Shown: positions 11,940 through 23,769 of the stretch, piece by piece
Layout of the letters: each line of letters starts with the position of its first letter
How positions within the stretch are numbered: position 1 is the first letter of the stretch
Origin: Cervus elaphus
Taxonomy: Eukaryota; Chordata; Mammalia; Artiodactyla; Cervidae
Length of the DNA stretch: 64,000 nt
Assembly (NCBI RefSeq): GCF_910594005.1
Contig: NC_057835.1
Span: 46,772,001-46,836,000 of the forward strand
Reading direction: 5' to 3'
Made by a program: the position numbers and the translations under genes
Notes under the pieces: generated by a model
The model's database searches: none
What the model was told of the DNA's origin: nothing
What the model saw: only the letters and a program-made list of their open reading frames with translations

Positions 11940-12690
11940 ATACATAGTATTTGTGCTAGATGCCAAGTATACAGTGACAAGCACAAGCCCCCCCACCCCA
12001 AACTAACTGCTTTCATGAAGCTTGTAATTAATTGGAAGAGACAGATATTAATTACACAATTATATAAATGTATAATTACAAACTGAATTATCTGCTAAAA
12101 AAAGAAAGAAACATGGCTCTATTGAGGGCAAATTAAGAAAGAAGCTGACCTAGATTGAAGGTGGGGTTAGGGAGTCTTCCCTAAGGAAGAACTGCTGGAG
12201 TTTAACAAAATTATGAGGAGTTATGTCAGCATTTAGTAAGAAGAAAGATCATTCCAGGTAAAATAAACATGAAACATAGTGGATGAAAGGAAGGTCAGTT
12301 TGTCTATGATATGGGAAGCCAGGGGCCAATGTTGCAAGAAAAAGTTGACCATTAACAGGGGATGGACCATCTAAGACATTGCAGGTATTTTAATGATTTG
12401 GGTCTTTATGTAAGAGCAATAGGGAGCCATTGAAGGGTTTTAAGCATTGAAGGGTTTTTAGGAAAGATCATTCTGCTGATGTGTGGAGAAGGGATTGGAT
12501 GGGATTAGAGTGATTTTTGAGGAAACCAGGTGATTACAGTGGTCCAGGAGAGATGCTGCTTCCTTGGATGAGGGAGGTAGCGGTGGTGATGGAGAAAAGT
12601 GTCAGAGTTGAGAAATACTTAAGATGGATGATCTTTGATGATAGGTTTAATACAAGCAGCCAGGTGAGGGCATTGTCAAGGTTGATGTCT
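11940..12690 (+). mobile_element. L3/CR1-like ancient LINE 3' region
   Basis: AATAGGGAGCCATTGAAGGG, AAGATCATTCTGCTGATGTG and GGTGATTACAGTGGTCCAGG match the decayed CR1/L3 pattern. A 17-base unit, CATTGAAGGGTTTTAAG, is repeated at 12428 and 12447. Confidence 0.45.
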
Positions 12691-12929
12691 ACTTTTCAGA
12701 CTTTCCCAAAACTTTGAGATTATGACTATACTTGATTAAACTTTGCATATATCCTGAATAGCCTGCACAAAACATATGTTCACTGAAAAATAATCTTCAA
12801 ATGAATGAATGAGTCAATAAACCAACCATTATATTATATTGGACACACTCATATCAAGCAAACTAATAGTATTATCTTCTAGATTCTTTTTTTTTTTCCT
12901 ACAGATGGATATTTGCATGATTATCTGAA

Positions 12930-12978
12930 CTGAATTCAATTCAGTTGAATTCATTATAATGAATTGAATTAAATTCAG
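12930..12978. repeat. AT-rich imperfect palindrome
   Basis: Begins CTGAATTCAATTCAG and ends AATTGAATTAAATTCAG, with repeated GAATTC/GAATTG units; it can fold on itself. Confidence 0.7.
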
Positions 12979-12999
12979 AATTTTTCTTCTGCTACAGTT

Positions 13000-13440
13000 A
13001 GCATTGTGCTAGGCACTGGAAATACATATATAGGCAGTATATTATCTGGCTATAGATAGTTCCAAATATAGTGGAAAAAGTACACACAAATAAATAGCTA
13101 CAACAAAGTATAATTATAAAAATTATAAATGCATACTTTAATTGCAGAAGAAGTATAGAGGAGGCAGTGATTGATCTTTTTCCCTAAGATAGAAAGGAAG
13201 CTTCCCAAGGCAGAAACGGAAGTGCAACATATTCCAAGCTGAGGGTTTTTTTTTTTTTTTAATGTACTTGCATATGTGGGAGAATAGCTAGCTTATTGTG
13301 GTTAGAGCATGGGATACCAGGCAGACAATACCATGAGTGTGGAAAAGGAGCTGAGAAAGATGAAGGAAGAGGGATATTTGATCAGAGGCCAGAGCATCAT
13401 GATAGCATTGACACTGGAAAGAGTGAAGAGGCCACAGTAT
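13000..13440 (+). mobile_element. Second possible L3/CR1-like fragment
   Basis: TGTGCTAGGCACTGGAAATA, CAGGCAGACAATACCATGAG and AAGAGTGAAGAGGCC resemble the same ancient LINE class; contains a T run at 13244-13260. Confidence 0.35.
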
Positions 13441-15770
13441 ACTCCCTAGTACATTGATCTTCAGATATTTTTTTAAATTAAAGGATTTTGTGGTCAGATA
13501 ACTTTGGTAGACATGGATAATTGCACCTTGGAGATTTGTACGTACACTGGCATATCAAAGGCTCTGCAGGATAGACATTGGTTTAATTGTGTTCGATACA
13601 GTATTTCTCAAACTTATTTGACCAGTAAAACCCCTCTTCTCCCATTTAGCATCACACCTATTGACATCCTGCAGGAGATAGCAGTTTGAAATGTGCTGTA
13701 TTGGGCTATAGATTGAAAATGGTTGTCAACTACAAATTGGCACTTGCCATCCACCTCTACAAAGATTAAATGATGTGCTTCTGCAGCTGCTGATTTTCAA
13801 CACCCCCTGAAAAGAGTTTGTGGTCGAGAGCAGAAATGAGGTACTCTGTGCTCTGGGAAAAACTGGCAGAATAGGTCTTCAGACAGTTAGATATTTTCAG
13901 GAGCTGATGTTATGAGCCCAATTCTTATATCTCCTCATATCAGAAAAGCCCCAGAATCCTTCACGGTGATATTTGCTTCTTGTGACTAGCAGAAACCTTC
14001 TGCAAAAAAATATGTGTTTGATTGCATGTACTCCCTCTTCACCAAAACCACATATATATTGACCTTCCCCCCTACTTCTTTGAAGCAGTTTCTCAGAGCT
14101 ATCTGAAATGCTGTCTCCTGAGGTATAGTCCTCATTTTACCCCAAATAAAACAACTCACAACTTTCACCTTGTGCATTTTTTTTAAGCCAATGGTTTTTT
14201 ATATGGTTTTGCTGTCATCAGGGTCAAGGTATAAAGTGCATTTTTGCTGCTAATGAGTGTGTATGATGTGACAATAAATCTTTCAAATGGAACCCTGAGC
14301 TGAGCAGGATACAATAGAGAGCAGGGTTCAGCTCTCTGCTGGCAGGAGGCAAAAGAAGAAAGACACCAATGGATGTTTACTAAAACACCCAAAATGCCAC
14401 CCCAAGAGTAGAAAAGACAGGGTGGATAGACTCCTAAACTCTTGTGACCCTGTAAGAAGTGGATTGTTTTATAAGCACTGTGACACATGGTTACATTCTA
14501 GTAGTGATGGTGTTGTCATTATTACTGACTTGCTTAGTGTTGTTTTGAGCTTTCACTCCTTCTGAGATTGCTGCCCACGATTCTAATATTTGAAAGGTTC
14601 CATGAAAAGAAGAAGTTGAAACTCATTGCTACATCCTTGTCAATGACTGAGGGACACCCTGAGTGTCCGTCCCAATTCTAAGGGACCAGCCATTTGGGCG
14701 GGTGTGGGTTCCAGTCAGATGAGCAGAGCTCAGTGGCTGTTATTGTTTTTCTATGTCTGGCATCTATTTCCCCTTTTGGTAAAAACATCCTGATTTTCCT
14801 TTCAGGAACAATTTCCTGAAATTTACTTTGGGTAGTTCAGTATAAAAGAGCCATCTTATTCCTATGTGGTAGTACAGCACATTGCTCTTTTCCTCAGGTT
14901 TCTATATTACTCTTCTGTTTATAAATTCTTTTGCTACCCAATGGTGCATGGGTTTCTTCTATGATGATTTTGTCCTAGGGAGCAAAATCTTTTTATTTTT
15001 TACAGGATCCTTCCTACAGGTCCTAGATCGTACATGTCATATCACTGGGACTAAAAATACAATGAATAAATGATGACTAGATATAGCATAAAATATCTCT
15101 TCAATCAGAGACTTGCTAACCCACTTCATTGCAATGTAAGCCATTATAGGGTTCCCAACAGAGCCCACCTAACTCTTATTTTCTCTGAATAATAATTATA
15201 ACAGGCTTTTCTTTCTTGCTGCTTCAGGACTTACCATAAGTTCAGATCAAATGGCACCCTGGAAGCCTTTATATTTTCCAAGAGAAAAGAAATATTAACT
15301 TGGTATTCCACTCACAGAAATTTGCTTTTGCTTTTTTAGGGTTAAAGTTCTTGGTTTGCAACCTTTAGTGTGCTTTCAAGTATTTTTTATTTGATCTCCC
15401 TTTTGAAGCTCATGTAGCTCTTCCAAGTCTAGAATAAAACAATTCTTTCTTCTGTCCTTGGATTTCTTTAAAAACAAATAAAAATAAAAGACATCTCATT
15501 CTCGATGATTTGGAACTCATCTAAGAAAGTAAGTTTTACCTGAGGAACTTTTGGTCCCAATGTATTCATTTTTCTTGTACAATTGTAGTCTGATCTAAGC
15601 TCACTTTAAAGTTCTCTCACTTGGGTGAGACAAGTTTATTCGAAATAATATGAACTTTTATGTGAGTCTCATACATTTTTTCATGGCATCAGATACTAGC
15701 ATATTAATAGAGTAGCAGGAATAGAACTCGAATAATCCATTGTATATGCGTGTGTGCCCAGGTGCTCAGT
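13441..15770. other. Intergenic, nothing recognised
   Basis: 2.3 kb of AT-rich unique sequence. The longest ORF (14183-14488, minus) has no recognised homology. Confidence 0.5.
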
Positions 15771-16004
15771 CATGCTTATCTGACATGCTCCCTAGGACAG
15801 AATAGGACAATTTTTACCACTTCCAGCAGAGGAAATCAGAGCTAGTCTATTGGAATATCAAGGGCTCATTTACATTTCCTTTACATTTTACAAATTTTAC
15901 AACTGTAAAGGAAATGTAATCGAACCCTTGATCCAATAGAAGAGCTCTGATTTTCACTGCTGGAAGTGGTAAAAATTGTCCTAGGGAGCATGTCAGACAA
16001 GCAC
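15771..16004. repeat. Long near-perfect inverted repeat (hairpin)
   Basis: Left arm 15771-15885 and right arm 15904-16004 are reverse complements of each other, with a loop of only about 18 bases. CTGACATGCTCCCTAGGAC and ACATTTCCTTTACA are shared perfectly. The left arm has a 7-base insertion (AGAATAG) and a few other changes. I do not recognise it as a known repeat family. Confidence 0.9.
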
Positions 16005-16388
16005 AGCTTGTTTCAGTAAAACTCACTGGGTTTCAGGAAGGAAAGACCATGACTTTATCCATGTCTGGAAATCTTGAAAGGCTTTAGTGCCAGAGTAAGC
16101 AGAAAGTATTAATAGACACAGTTGTCATCTTGGATTTTTTTTAAAGGTGTAAAGAGAAGACTGGGCTTCCCTGGTGGCTAATCCCCAACACAGAAGCTTC
16201 CCAGACCAAGACTGGATCAAGTAGGATATTAAAATGATGTACTTTATATGAGAAAACAGGTCTTTGGCGACCCAAAGGAAAATTATAGCATAGCAGGTCC
16301 AGTAATATCCCACTGTTCTGAATTCATTAAGGAAAAAGGGAAACGTCACACTGGTAAAATGTCTAGATCATGTCCACTTATTTTCACC
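16005..16388. other. Intergenic with a tiny SINE scrap
   Basis: 16163-16180 reads GGGCTTCCCTGGTGGCTA, the first bases of a Bov-tA only. Nothing else named. Confidence 0.5.
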
Positions 16389-16610
16389 CATTCCCAGGTG
16401 GCTCAGTGATAAAAGAATCCGCCTGCCAATGCAGGATACGCTGGTTCAATGCCTGGGTTGGAAAGATTCCCTGGAGCAGGAAATGGCAACCTGCTCCAGT
16501 ATTCTTGCCTGGAAAATCCCATGGACGGAGGAGTCAGGCAGACTACAGTCCATAGTGTCGCACAGAGTCAGACATGACTGAGTATGCACACACTTAAAAA
16601 AAAAAAATTG
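16389..16610 (+). mobile_element. Bov-tA SINE
   Basis: From ATTCCCAGGTGGCTCAG to GACATGACTGAGTATGC and an A tail at 16597-16608. Confidence 0.93.
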
Positions 16611-16830
16611 CGAAATTCCTGCTACATACCAGGAACTTTCCTACGTGCTAGAAATAGAGTGTGGAGAGACAGGCCCTGCCCTTGTGTAGTTCACTTTCCA
16701 GTGGGAGACAGACAACTTATATATATGAAATTAATAACTTTTTCTTATTGGCAACAATGAGAATGTGAACAGAGAAACAGGATAGAGCATGACTGATAGA
16801 GGCCAGAATGAGGTGAGGACTCGATGAGGA
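16611..16830 (+). mobile_element. Possible L3/CR1-like fragment
   Basis: ACATACCAGGAACTTTCC, GACAGGCCCTGCCCTTGTGT: 'growth-and-stock' LINE wording seen in old CR1/L3 copies. Low confidence. Confidence 0.3.
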
Positions 16831-16899
16831 CCATCTAGGAAACTGAGCTCTCGGAACTAGAGGTTCTGACCTCTCACCACATCAGAACTGGAGCTGATG

Positions 16900-17861
16900 G
16901 ATGAGAAAGAGTCAGTCCTGTGAAGGTGGCAGGGGATCATTTTAGACACAAGAACAGCAAAAGCAAAGTTTTTGTTTACCTTTCTCTGTCTCTAGAAAAC
17001 TGGGTGAAACAGTTATCCGTCCCGTTCTTGAAGGGGTGTCCTAGCATGGGAGAACCGCAATGCAACCCACTTATGCCCGGAGGCTTTGGTGGGGGAGCTG
17101 GTTCTCCTGAGAACGCTGGCTGTATTTTCTCCCGAGGCGCACTCACAGCCACAACCTTGATGGAAGGTGGGGCTGGAGTTGGAGGCGCTAGACCTGAGCT
17201 GGGGTGCACCTGGGCTTCTCCTAGGCTCCACGGCAGTCACCACCCTGACTACTGGGGGCAGGGATGGGGCCTGACTGGCTGGAGCAGGGGCCCTGAGGTA
17301 ATAAGGTTTCTCCCGGGAAGGACGGAAGTCTCTTGTGAGCTTGGGGCTGTGCTTCTCTTCTCTTCACGTTGCCCTCTGTTAGCATGCCTTGGCTAGAGAC
17401 TGGGTCAAGGTCTGAGGAACTGGAGTCACACTCCTAAGCTGGTTTCACTCCCTCCCAAGTACGCTCACAAAGTGCGCCAGCAATGGTGGGCTCAGCCCTG
17501 GAGCTGCCCTGCTCCCTCCTGATGTGGGCTAGGGAGAGCTGCCCCCACCCTGGTCAAGGGTGGGCCTGGACCGAGGTGGTTCCTTCTGTCTAAACATATG
17601 TTCTCCTGGGCACCTGTGGCCTCTGCCTCACTGGGAGCCTCGCGGGAGCAAGAGGGGCTGGAGCAGGAGCCAGGGTGGGTGCGGGTGCCCTAGGGCGGGC
17701 CTGGCAAACTGGCCAGAGGATTAGCGCTTCTCCATCTGCTGCCTCTGTGCTGTGCCCTGGAGCAAGCGAGCCCGCGCTCTTGCTCTTCAAGAGTGGTCTA
17801 GGCTTCTCACAGCACTCCAGTAGCTCCCCTGGTTTTCAAACAGGTTAAGGGTGTGCTGGAG
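16900..17861. other. GC-rich unassigned segment
   Basis: Locally GC-rich, with overlapping ORFs on both strands (158 codons at 16920-17396). It adjoins L1-5'UTR-like sequence and may be part of an L1 5' region. No exon signals or known domain were seen. Confidence 0.3.
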
Positions 17862-18030
17862 GAGTGATCTCATTGGGACTCACATTCGTAGTGGGAGATC
17901 CAGAAGAAAAGGGGAATGTCACAGGCTCAGGGAACCTTGCTGAGGAGTAAAGGGTTCAAGCTGTGTACTGGGCAACCCAGTACTGGGGTCCCACGTGGGG
18001 AAGATAAGCCCCTGTCTTATTGTTGTTCTT
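17862..18030 (+). repeat. Left arm of inverted repeat (L1 5'UTR-like), with BovB tail scrap
   Basis: AGTGGGAGATCC ... GGGAAGATAAGCCCC matches the reverse complement of 18366-18520 at roughly 88% by eye, differences being nearly all transitions. At its end TTATTGTTGTT is the reverse complement of the BovB 3' tail found at 18352-18363. Confidence 0.75.
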
Positions 18031-18365
18031 AAGACTCTTGAGAGTCCCTTGGACTGCAAGGAGATAGGACAAGTCCATCCTAAAGGAAATCACCCCTGAA
18101 TATTCACTGGAAAGACTGATGCTGAAGCTGAAGCTCCAGTATGTTTGTCACCTGATGCGAAGAGCTGACTCTTTGGAAAAGACCCTAATGCTGGAAAAGA
18201 TTGAGGGCAGGAGGAGAAGAGGGTGACAGAGGATGAGGTGGTTGGATGGCATCATCGACTCAATGGACAGGAGTCTGAGCAAACTCTGGGAGTTGATGGA
18301 CAGGGAAGTCTGGCGTGGGGTCACAAAGAATCAGACACAGCTGACTGACTAAACAACAATAACAA
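18031..18365 (+). mobile_element. BovB LINE 3' end
   Basis: GACTCTTGAGAGTCCCTTGG, ATGCTGAAGCTGAAGCTCC, GATGCGAAGAGCTGACTC and an AACAACAATAACAAG tail. This is the 3' end of BovB ORF2 plus its 3'UTR, 5' truncated. Confidence 0.93.
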
Positions 18366-18710
18366 GGGGGCTTATCTTCCCCGTGTGAGACCCCAGTACT
18401 GGGATGCCTAATACACAGCTTGAGCCCCTTGCTTCTCAGCAAGGTTCCCGGAGCCTGTGACATCCTCCTTTTCTTTTGGATCTCCCACTAGGGACATGAG
18501 TCCCAGCAAGATCACTTCTCCCTCTGGACCGACTCCACATGGATCTTTCTTTACAGCCTTGTTATTAGGAGAAGCCAGCCTGCTAGTCTTCAAGTGTATT
18601 TTGTCAAGAGTTGTTGTGTATATGGTTGTAGTTTTGTTAAGTTCTGAGGGGAGGTGAGCTTACCATCCTCATGCTCCACCATCTTGGTCCTGCCTCACAA
18701 AACCTTTTAA
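18366..18710 (-). mobile_element. L1 5'UTR-like segment (right arm)
   Basis: GGGGCTTATCTTCCCC ... CTGCTAGTCTTCAAG ... GGGGAGGTGAGCTTACC ... CACCATCTTGGTCC follows an L1 5'UTR read in reverse. The first 155 bases pair with 17862-18030. Confidence 0.5.
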
Positions 18711-19621
18711 GGCAGGTGATCCTCAGTAAGCCATCAGGGATAAAATGTAACCAGAATTTAAACAGACATAGAGGGGTTTTCATTTGTTTCCTCTGTGTGT
18801 GCATTTAAGAGAGAGGAAGAGAGAAAAAGAAAAATTAATGAGAATTCAATGATATGGAAGGACTGAAAACTAAGTGGCTGGCAGACGTTCCATATCTCTC
18901 TTCTCCCTTTTCCCTAGAAACCCTGTAAGCACCCCCCACACCACAAATGCTTAAATGAAATCTATTCTATTAAAAACTAGAGAGCGTATTTGTTTTTGTT
19001 ATTGATGTTTAAATAGTTAAATGATATGGTTGAGTGCAGTGGCATGGGCTGAAGCCAACAGTGGTCATGAGAATAAAGGAAAGAATTTGGCAGACTTTGG
19101 GCCTCTGCAGGGCACGGAAAAAGAGGTCAAACTGACCTTATCCATCACTCATAGGCCAGGCTGCTCCAACAAACATCTGGAATTCATATGTAGCCACAAA
19201 GGCAGCATCTTTCTATCTCGTCTCCTGTCTTCACAGCTGTGTTGGGAAATGTGCATGTTTGCAATTTTGGAGAGGGTTTCTGAGGGTTAGATTGAAGGCA
19301 ATTCCACAATCCTAGAACCTCACGTTTTCTGGTCTTTTTCTCACCTCCTTGGGGAAGAGCTGCTCTGATAGCCAGTGTAAGGGACCTCGCTCTTCTCTCT
19401 GGTCATTTTAGCTCCTATCTGAGACTCCGCCCAGACATTTTGTTCATTAATTCACTCATTAATTTAAAAAAATTTATTGAGAGCCCACTATATACCAGGT
19501 ATTGTTTTAAATGTTGGGGATTCAGACCAAATAAAACAGATAATAATATTTATCTTCATGGAGTTTAAATGTTAAACCATTTCTTCCACCTTGATTGATA
19601 CTAATTCTCAGTGTCACACTG
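18711..19621. other. Intergenic, one possible old LINE scrap
   Basis: 19470-19570 (TTTATTGAGAGCCCACTATA) looks like a decayed L2/L3-type fragment. No gene. Confidence 0.4.
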
Positions 19622-20010
19622 AAAAATTGATGCTTTTGAATTGTGGTGCTGGAGAAGACTCTTGAGAGTCCCTTAGACTGCAAGGAGATCAAATCAGTCA
19701 GTCCTAAAGGAAATTTTCCTCGAATATTCATTGTAAGGACTGATGCTGAAATTGAAGCTCCAATAATTTGGCCACTTGATGGTAAGAGCCGACTCATTAG
19801 AAAAGACCCTGATGCTGGGAAAGATCGAAGACAGAAGGAGAAGAGGGCAAGAGAGAAGGAGATGGTGGGATGGCATCACCAACTCAGTGGACATGAGTTT
19901 GAGCAAACTCCAGGAGATAGGGAAGGACAGGGAAGCCTGGTGTGCTGCAGCTCACAGGGGTTGCAAAGAATCAGACGGGACTTAGTGACTAAATAACAAG
20001 AACAGCACAG
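19622..20010 (+). mobile_element. BovB LINE 3' end
   Basis: ATTGATGCTTTTGAATTGTG, GAGAAGACTCTTGAGAGTCC through GACTTAGTGACTAAATAACA. The reading frame is broken. Confidence 0.93.
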
Positions 20011-20077
20011 TGTCACTAGAGGGAGGAGAAAATAATCACATGTTATAGAGGCTGACACATGCCCTCATGGAGGAAAG

Positions 20078-20310
20078 GATTCTCTGGTGGCTTAGACGGT
20101 AAAGAATCCACCTGCAATGCAGGAGACCTGGCCTCTATCCCTGGGTTGGGAAGATCCCCTGGAGGCAGGCATGGCAACCCACTCCAGTATTCTTGCCTGG
20201 AGAATTCCCATGGACAGACGAGCCTGGTGGATTGCAGTCCATGGGGCTGCAAAGAGTGGGACATGACTGAGCATCTAAGCAGGACACCACTGAGCATCTA
20301 AGCACAGCAC
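20078..20310 (+). mobile_element. Bov-tA SINE with duplicated tail
   Basis: Full-length plus copy; the end TGAGCATCTAAGCA occurs twice in tandem at 20267-20304. Confidence 0.93.
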
Positions 20311-20791
20311 TGTGGAATTACTGAACCTATCCTAGGGAATCAGCGAGGGTTTCCTGCAGATGGTATCAGCCTTGGGCAGGATGATCATGGAAGGCAGGTA
20401 AAAATTTCCACTGTCTTCCTAGGGAGGACTAACATAAAACAATTAACAGGGGAAACACATATAAGTTTTATTTATATGGAGCCAGAAGAAAAGTGAAGAC
20501 TCAAAGAAATGACTAGGCCTAAGTGTTACTATAGCAAGTTGAACAAAGGATAGCCATTTTTGCCATAGTATAGAAGTAACCAAAACATACGGGTGAGCTA
20601 AAGGAAGATAGATGTTTTAACAAAGTCTGCTTGTCCCATTTCTCTAGGCATCTACTCTCTGTCTCTGATGGCGAGAATGTTTCTTTCTCCTGGTAGTGAG
20701 AACACTATTCACACTGGAATTTAAGCTCCTATTTTTTGGAAGAAAAAGGAAGGTCAGGGTGCCTTCTTTGCATTTGCAGTTTTTCAAGTGT
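20311..20791. other. Intergenic, nothing recognised
   Basis: No gene or nameable repeat. Confidence 0.5.
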
Positions 20792-20985
20792 CTTTTTTTT
20801 TTTTTTTTTAATGTGGACCATTTAAAAAGTATTTTATAGAACTTGTTACAGTATTGCTTCTGTTTCATGTTTTGATTTCTTAGCTTCAAGACATATGGGA
20901 TCTAAGCTCCTCGACCAGGGATCAAACCCACACCCCCTGCACTGGAACGCAAAGTCTTAACCATGGACCACCAGGGAAGTCCCTT
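20792..20985 (-). mobile_element. CHR-type SINE
   Basis: T-rich start at 20792-20809, CCAGGGATCAAACCCACACC and CCACCAGGGAAGTCC, in reverse orientation. Confidence 0.85.
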
Positions 20986-22112
20986 TCAAGTGTCCTTAAC
21001 TCAAAATAATCAGCATGCCAAAGTGACACATTTTGGGGCAGCATGTTCTGAACCCCTTCAAGTAGGAATAGTTAGGTGAGAAAATGGGGCAGGTGTTCCT
21101 GGAAGAGGGACAGCAGCCTGGGGGACTAACCCCAGTGTGGCTCTGGTGTGGGGTAGGGAAGGAAGGATTGTATAACCTTAGGATTTGTAGGAAAAAAATA
21201 ATCTAATTAAGTTTGAGACACACCCCATAGTGTGGAGAAAAGGAAATTAGTTTTTAATCCTGGTTTAAGGCATGACTAACTTTGGAACAAAGGCTAAGTC
21301 TTCCTAGAGAATTCCCGTACTTTTCCCAAGAAGAAGGTTTTGCTTAATTTATAAAATGGGGGTGTTGGGCTAGACCATCGCTGAAGTTTTCTCCATCCTG
21401 ACTTCTCTGATTCTGTGAAAAGGAGATGAGGGTTGTTTGCACCTGATCTAGACTGTGGCTTAAAAGTAAATCAACACTTGACTGAAAAGACCATTGTGCA
21501 TGTAACCAAAGAGCTCAGGCTGGGTGAGGTACCATCATTTCACCAAACTACAGAAGACTAGAGCAAATGCTTCAAGACAGGGAATGTGAATGACTCTGTG
21601 AATCCCTAGAGCTGAGAGACTCTGAAATTCTCTGGATGTTTTCAAAATAAATGTAACCGGTTTTAGTTTCAATTCCTTTAAAGCTCACAGGCAGAAAGAG
21701 TAAAGTGAGGAATGGATTCCCATTGTGTCCAAGGAGACTCTTGGTGGCAATCAAGGGGAGCGGCCTCTGTCTTGGGAGTATCTAGAGGACCCAGAGATTG
21801 GCTGAGGGGCTGAAGGACCATCAGGGAACAAGGGAGCGTGGAGACCTCGAGACCAACAAGGAGGATGTTGCAGAAATGTTTGGGACATTATGCACCCTTG
21901 TTATTTCCAGAGTATCTGACCTTAAATTGTCCCTCCCATCTTTGGGTTAGCAGCTGGAGATTCAAATCCCCAATGGGGATGATTGATCACTTACCCACTC
22001 CCTTAGCTGAAGAGGAATAATCCATCCCCTCAGTTTGGCTTCCCAAGTAGCTCCCTATCCATTTGGGAAGAAAAAAGTCAAATTTTTAAGGTGTTACCCT
22101 TTGTGTGTCTGG
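20986..22112. other. Intergenic, nothing firm
   Basis: 21335-21415 (TTATAAAATGGGGGTGTTGG) may be MIR. No gene. Confidence 0.4.
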
Positions 22113-22332
22113 GGGCTTCCCAGGAGGTGCTAGTGGTAAAGAACCTGCCTACCAATCCAGGAGACATTAGAGACACAGGTTTGATCCCTGGGTCGGGAAG
22201 ATCCCCTGGAGAAAGAAATGACAACCCACTCCAGTATTCTTGCCTGGAAAATCCCATGGACAGAGGAGCCTGGCAGGCTACAGTCCATGGTACTGCAGAG
22301 TCAGACATGACCGAAGTGACTTAGCACACATT
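22113..22332 (+). mobile_element. Bov-tA SINE
   Basis: GGGCTTCCCAGGAGGTGCTA to GACCGAAGTGACTTAGCACA. Confidence 0.93.
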
Positions 22333-22967
22333 TTGTGTGTCTAAATGAGAGGCTGGAACCAGCATGCTGGCCAGCAGGAGAGGGGCTGGTGGATCAGGTT
22401 TGATGAGTTCATTTCTGTGGCAGTCCCCAGACTGGTTGCAGAGAAGCAGACAGAACAGAACCACTTTTTCTTCTCTCTGTACCATTAGAATGTTGGACAT
22501 ACTCACAGCCAGTGACTTTGCCATGGAAAGCAGCAGTAGCCACGCCTTCAGGAGGATAAGGTGCTTGGGCTCGTGTCTTATCCTTGTCGTGTGTGCTGCA
22601 GGGGCTGTTAAACCACCTCTGCCCCCAGTCTCAGGGAGGGAAGAAGTCAAGAGTAGCAATTGGGAAGGTCCATGGCCAGGGTGGGCTGGCCCTTCCCATC
22701 GAGGCTGAAGGCTGATGTGTTGCTACCCACCTCAGCACAATCACTGGGGTTGGGGGTGAATGAAGTGAGAGGTCATGGGAGGAACTGACATCACCCCCAA
22801 AGACCAGACCTGATCCTAACCTTGACAACCAGAAGCTGGGAGGCTACAAGGAGCTATATGGGAGAGCAGGTGAGGAGAGAGACTGTGCTTGCACTTCTGG
22901 GTGGGACAGAGGATGTGGGGATGAGAGGAGGTCACAGGCACCCAAGAGCACCATTCAGAAAGAACCC
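22333..22967. other. Intergenic, nothing recognised
   Basis: Overlapping ORFs of about 112 codons on both strands (22321-22708), no recognised domains. Confidence 0.45.
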
Positions 22968-23098
22968 AGGATTCCCTGGCTGTTCAGTGGTTAAGACTTC
23001 ACCTTCCAATGCAGAGAGTATGGGTTCATTCCCAGGTCGGGGAGCTATGATCCCACATGCCTCTCGGCCAAAAAACCAAAACATAAAGCAGAAGAAAG
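22968..23098 (+). mobile_element. CHR-type SINE
   Basis: AGGATTCCCTGGCTGTTCAG, GGTCGGGGAGCTATGATCC and an A-rich end. Confidence 0.83.
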
Positions 23099-23680
23099 AA
23101 CCCAGCCCTGGAGACCTGCCCATGGGGGCCCTCACTCAGCCTGTGTGGAGTTGCGGGGTAGCACCTGGGGGCAAGAACTGAGGTCGGGGCCAGAGGTTGA
23201 CTCCAGTGCAGGGTGCATGTCCCCTTTGGCCACCTCTGAAGGTCCCACTGATTCTCCCCCTCAAAGAGACACAATTCGGTTGTCTGCAGTGGCAGAGAGA
23301 CTGAACAGCTAGGGTAGAGGTCTTTTACTTCTTTTATTTTCACCTTCCGTTCCTATGCTTTCACTCTCCCCAGACCCTGGAGTGGCCTGAAGTAGCCAAT
23401 AGAGGTAAAGCAAGAGAAGTGAATTCAGGTGAGGAGAGGAAAAGACCAGACTCCCCACCTCCATCACTGCTGAGCCCTGCAGAGAGATACCATCAAGGCA
23501 GAGGGCTGCTGGCAAGTTTGAGAGGGAATTAGGTATGAGCTGTTATTCAGTTGGGAAATAGAGGTCTGAGTTATAGAGACTAGTACTTTAACTCAGGTTT
23601 TTGAGAAGAGTCATAAAGTGGGATCAAGAGAATATACATTAGTGGGATGAAAATGGTGTCATGTGGCAATTCCATTTCTA
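23099..23680. other. Intergenic, nothing recognised
   Basis: No gene or nameable repeat. Confidence 0.5.
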
Positions 23681-23702
23681 TTCATTCATTCATTCATTCA
23701 TT
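23681..23702. repeat. (TTCA)n tetranucleotide repeat
   Basis: Five to six tandem TTCA units, probably from an old LINE tail. Confidence 0.9.
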
Positions 23703-23769
23703 TAACAGATATCAATTGAATGCTTGCCAGAGGACTGCTGCATCTATAGAGCTGGTCTTTCTATATTTA

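Noticed and set aside
16920..17396. 158-codon ORF
   Set aside because: GC-rich repeat-like context, an overlapping ORF on the other strand, Gly/Pro-rich composition and no homology recognised.
20043..20301. Overlapping ORFs of 60-84 codons on both strands
   Set aside because: They lie wholly in a Bov-tA SINE. Many other short ORFs in the window have the same origin, with WRIPWTEEPGGL- or HGILQARILEWVAI-like translations.
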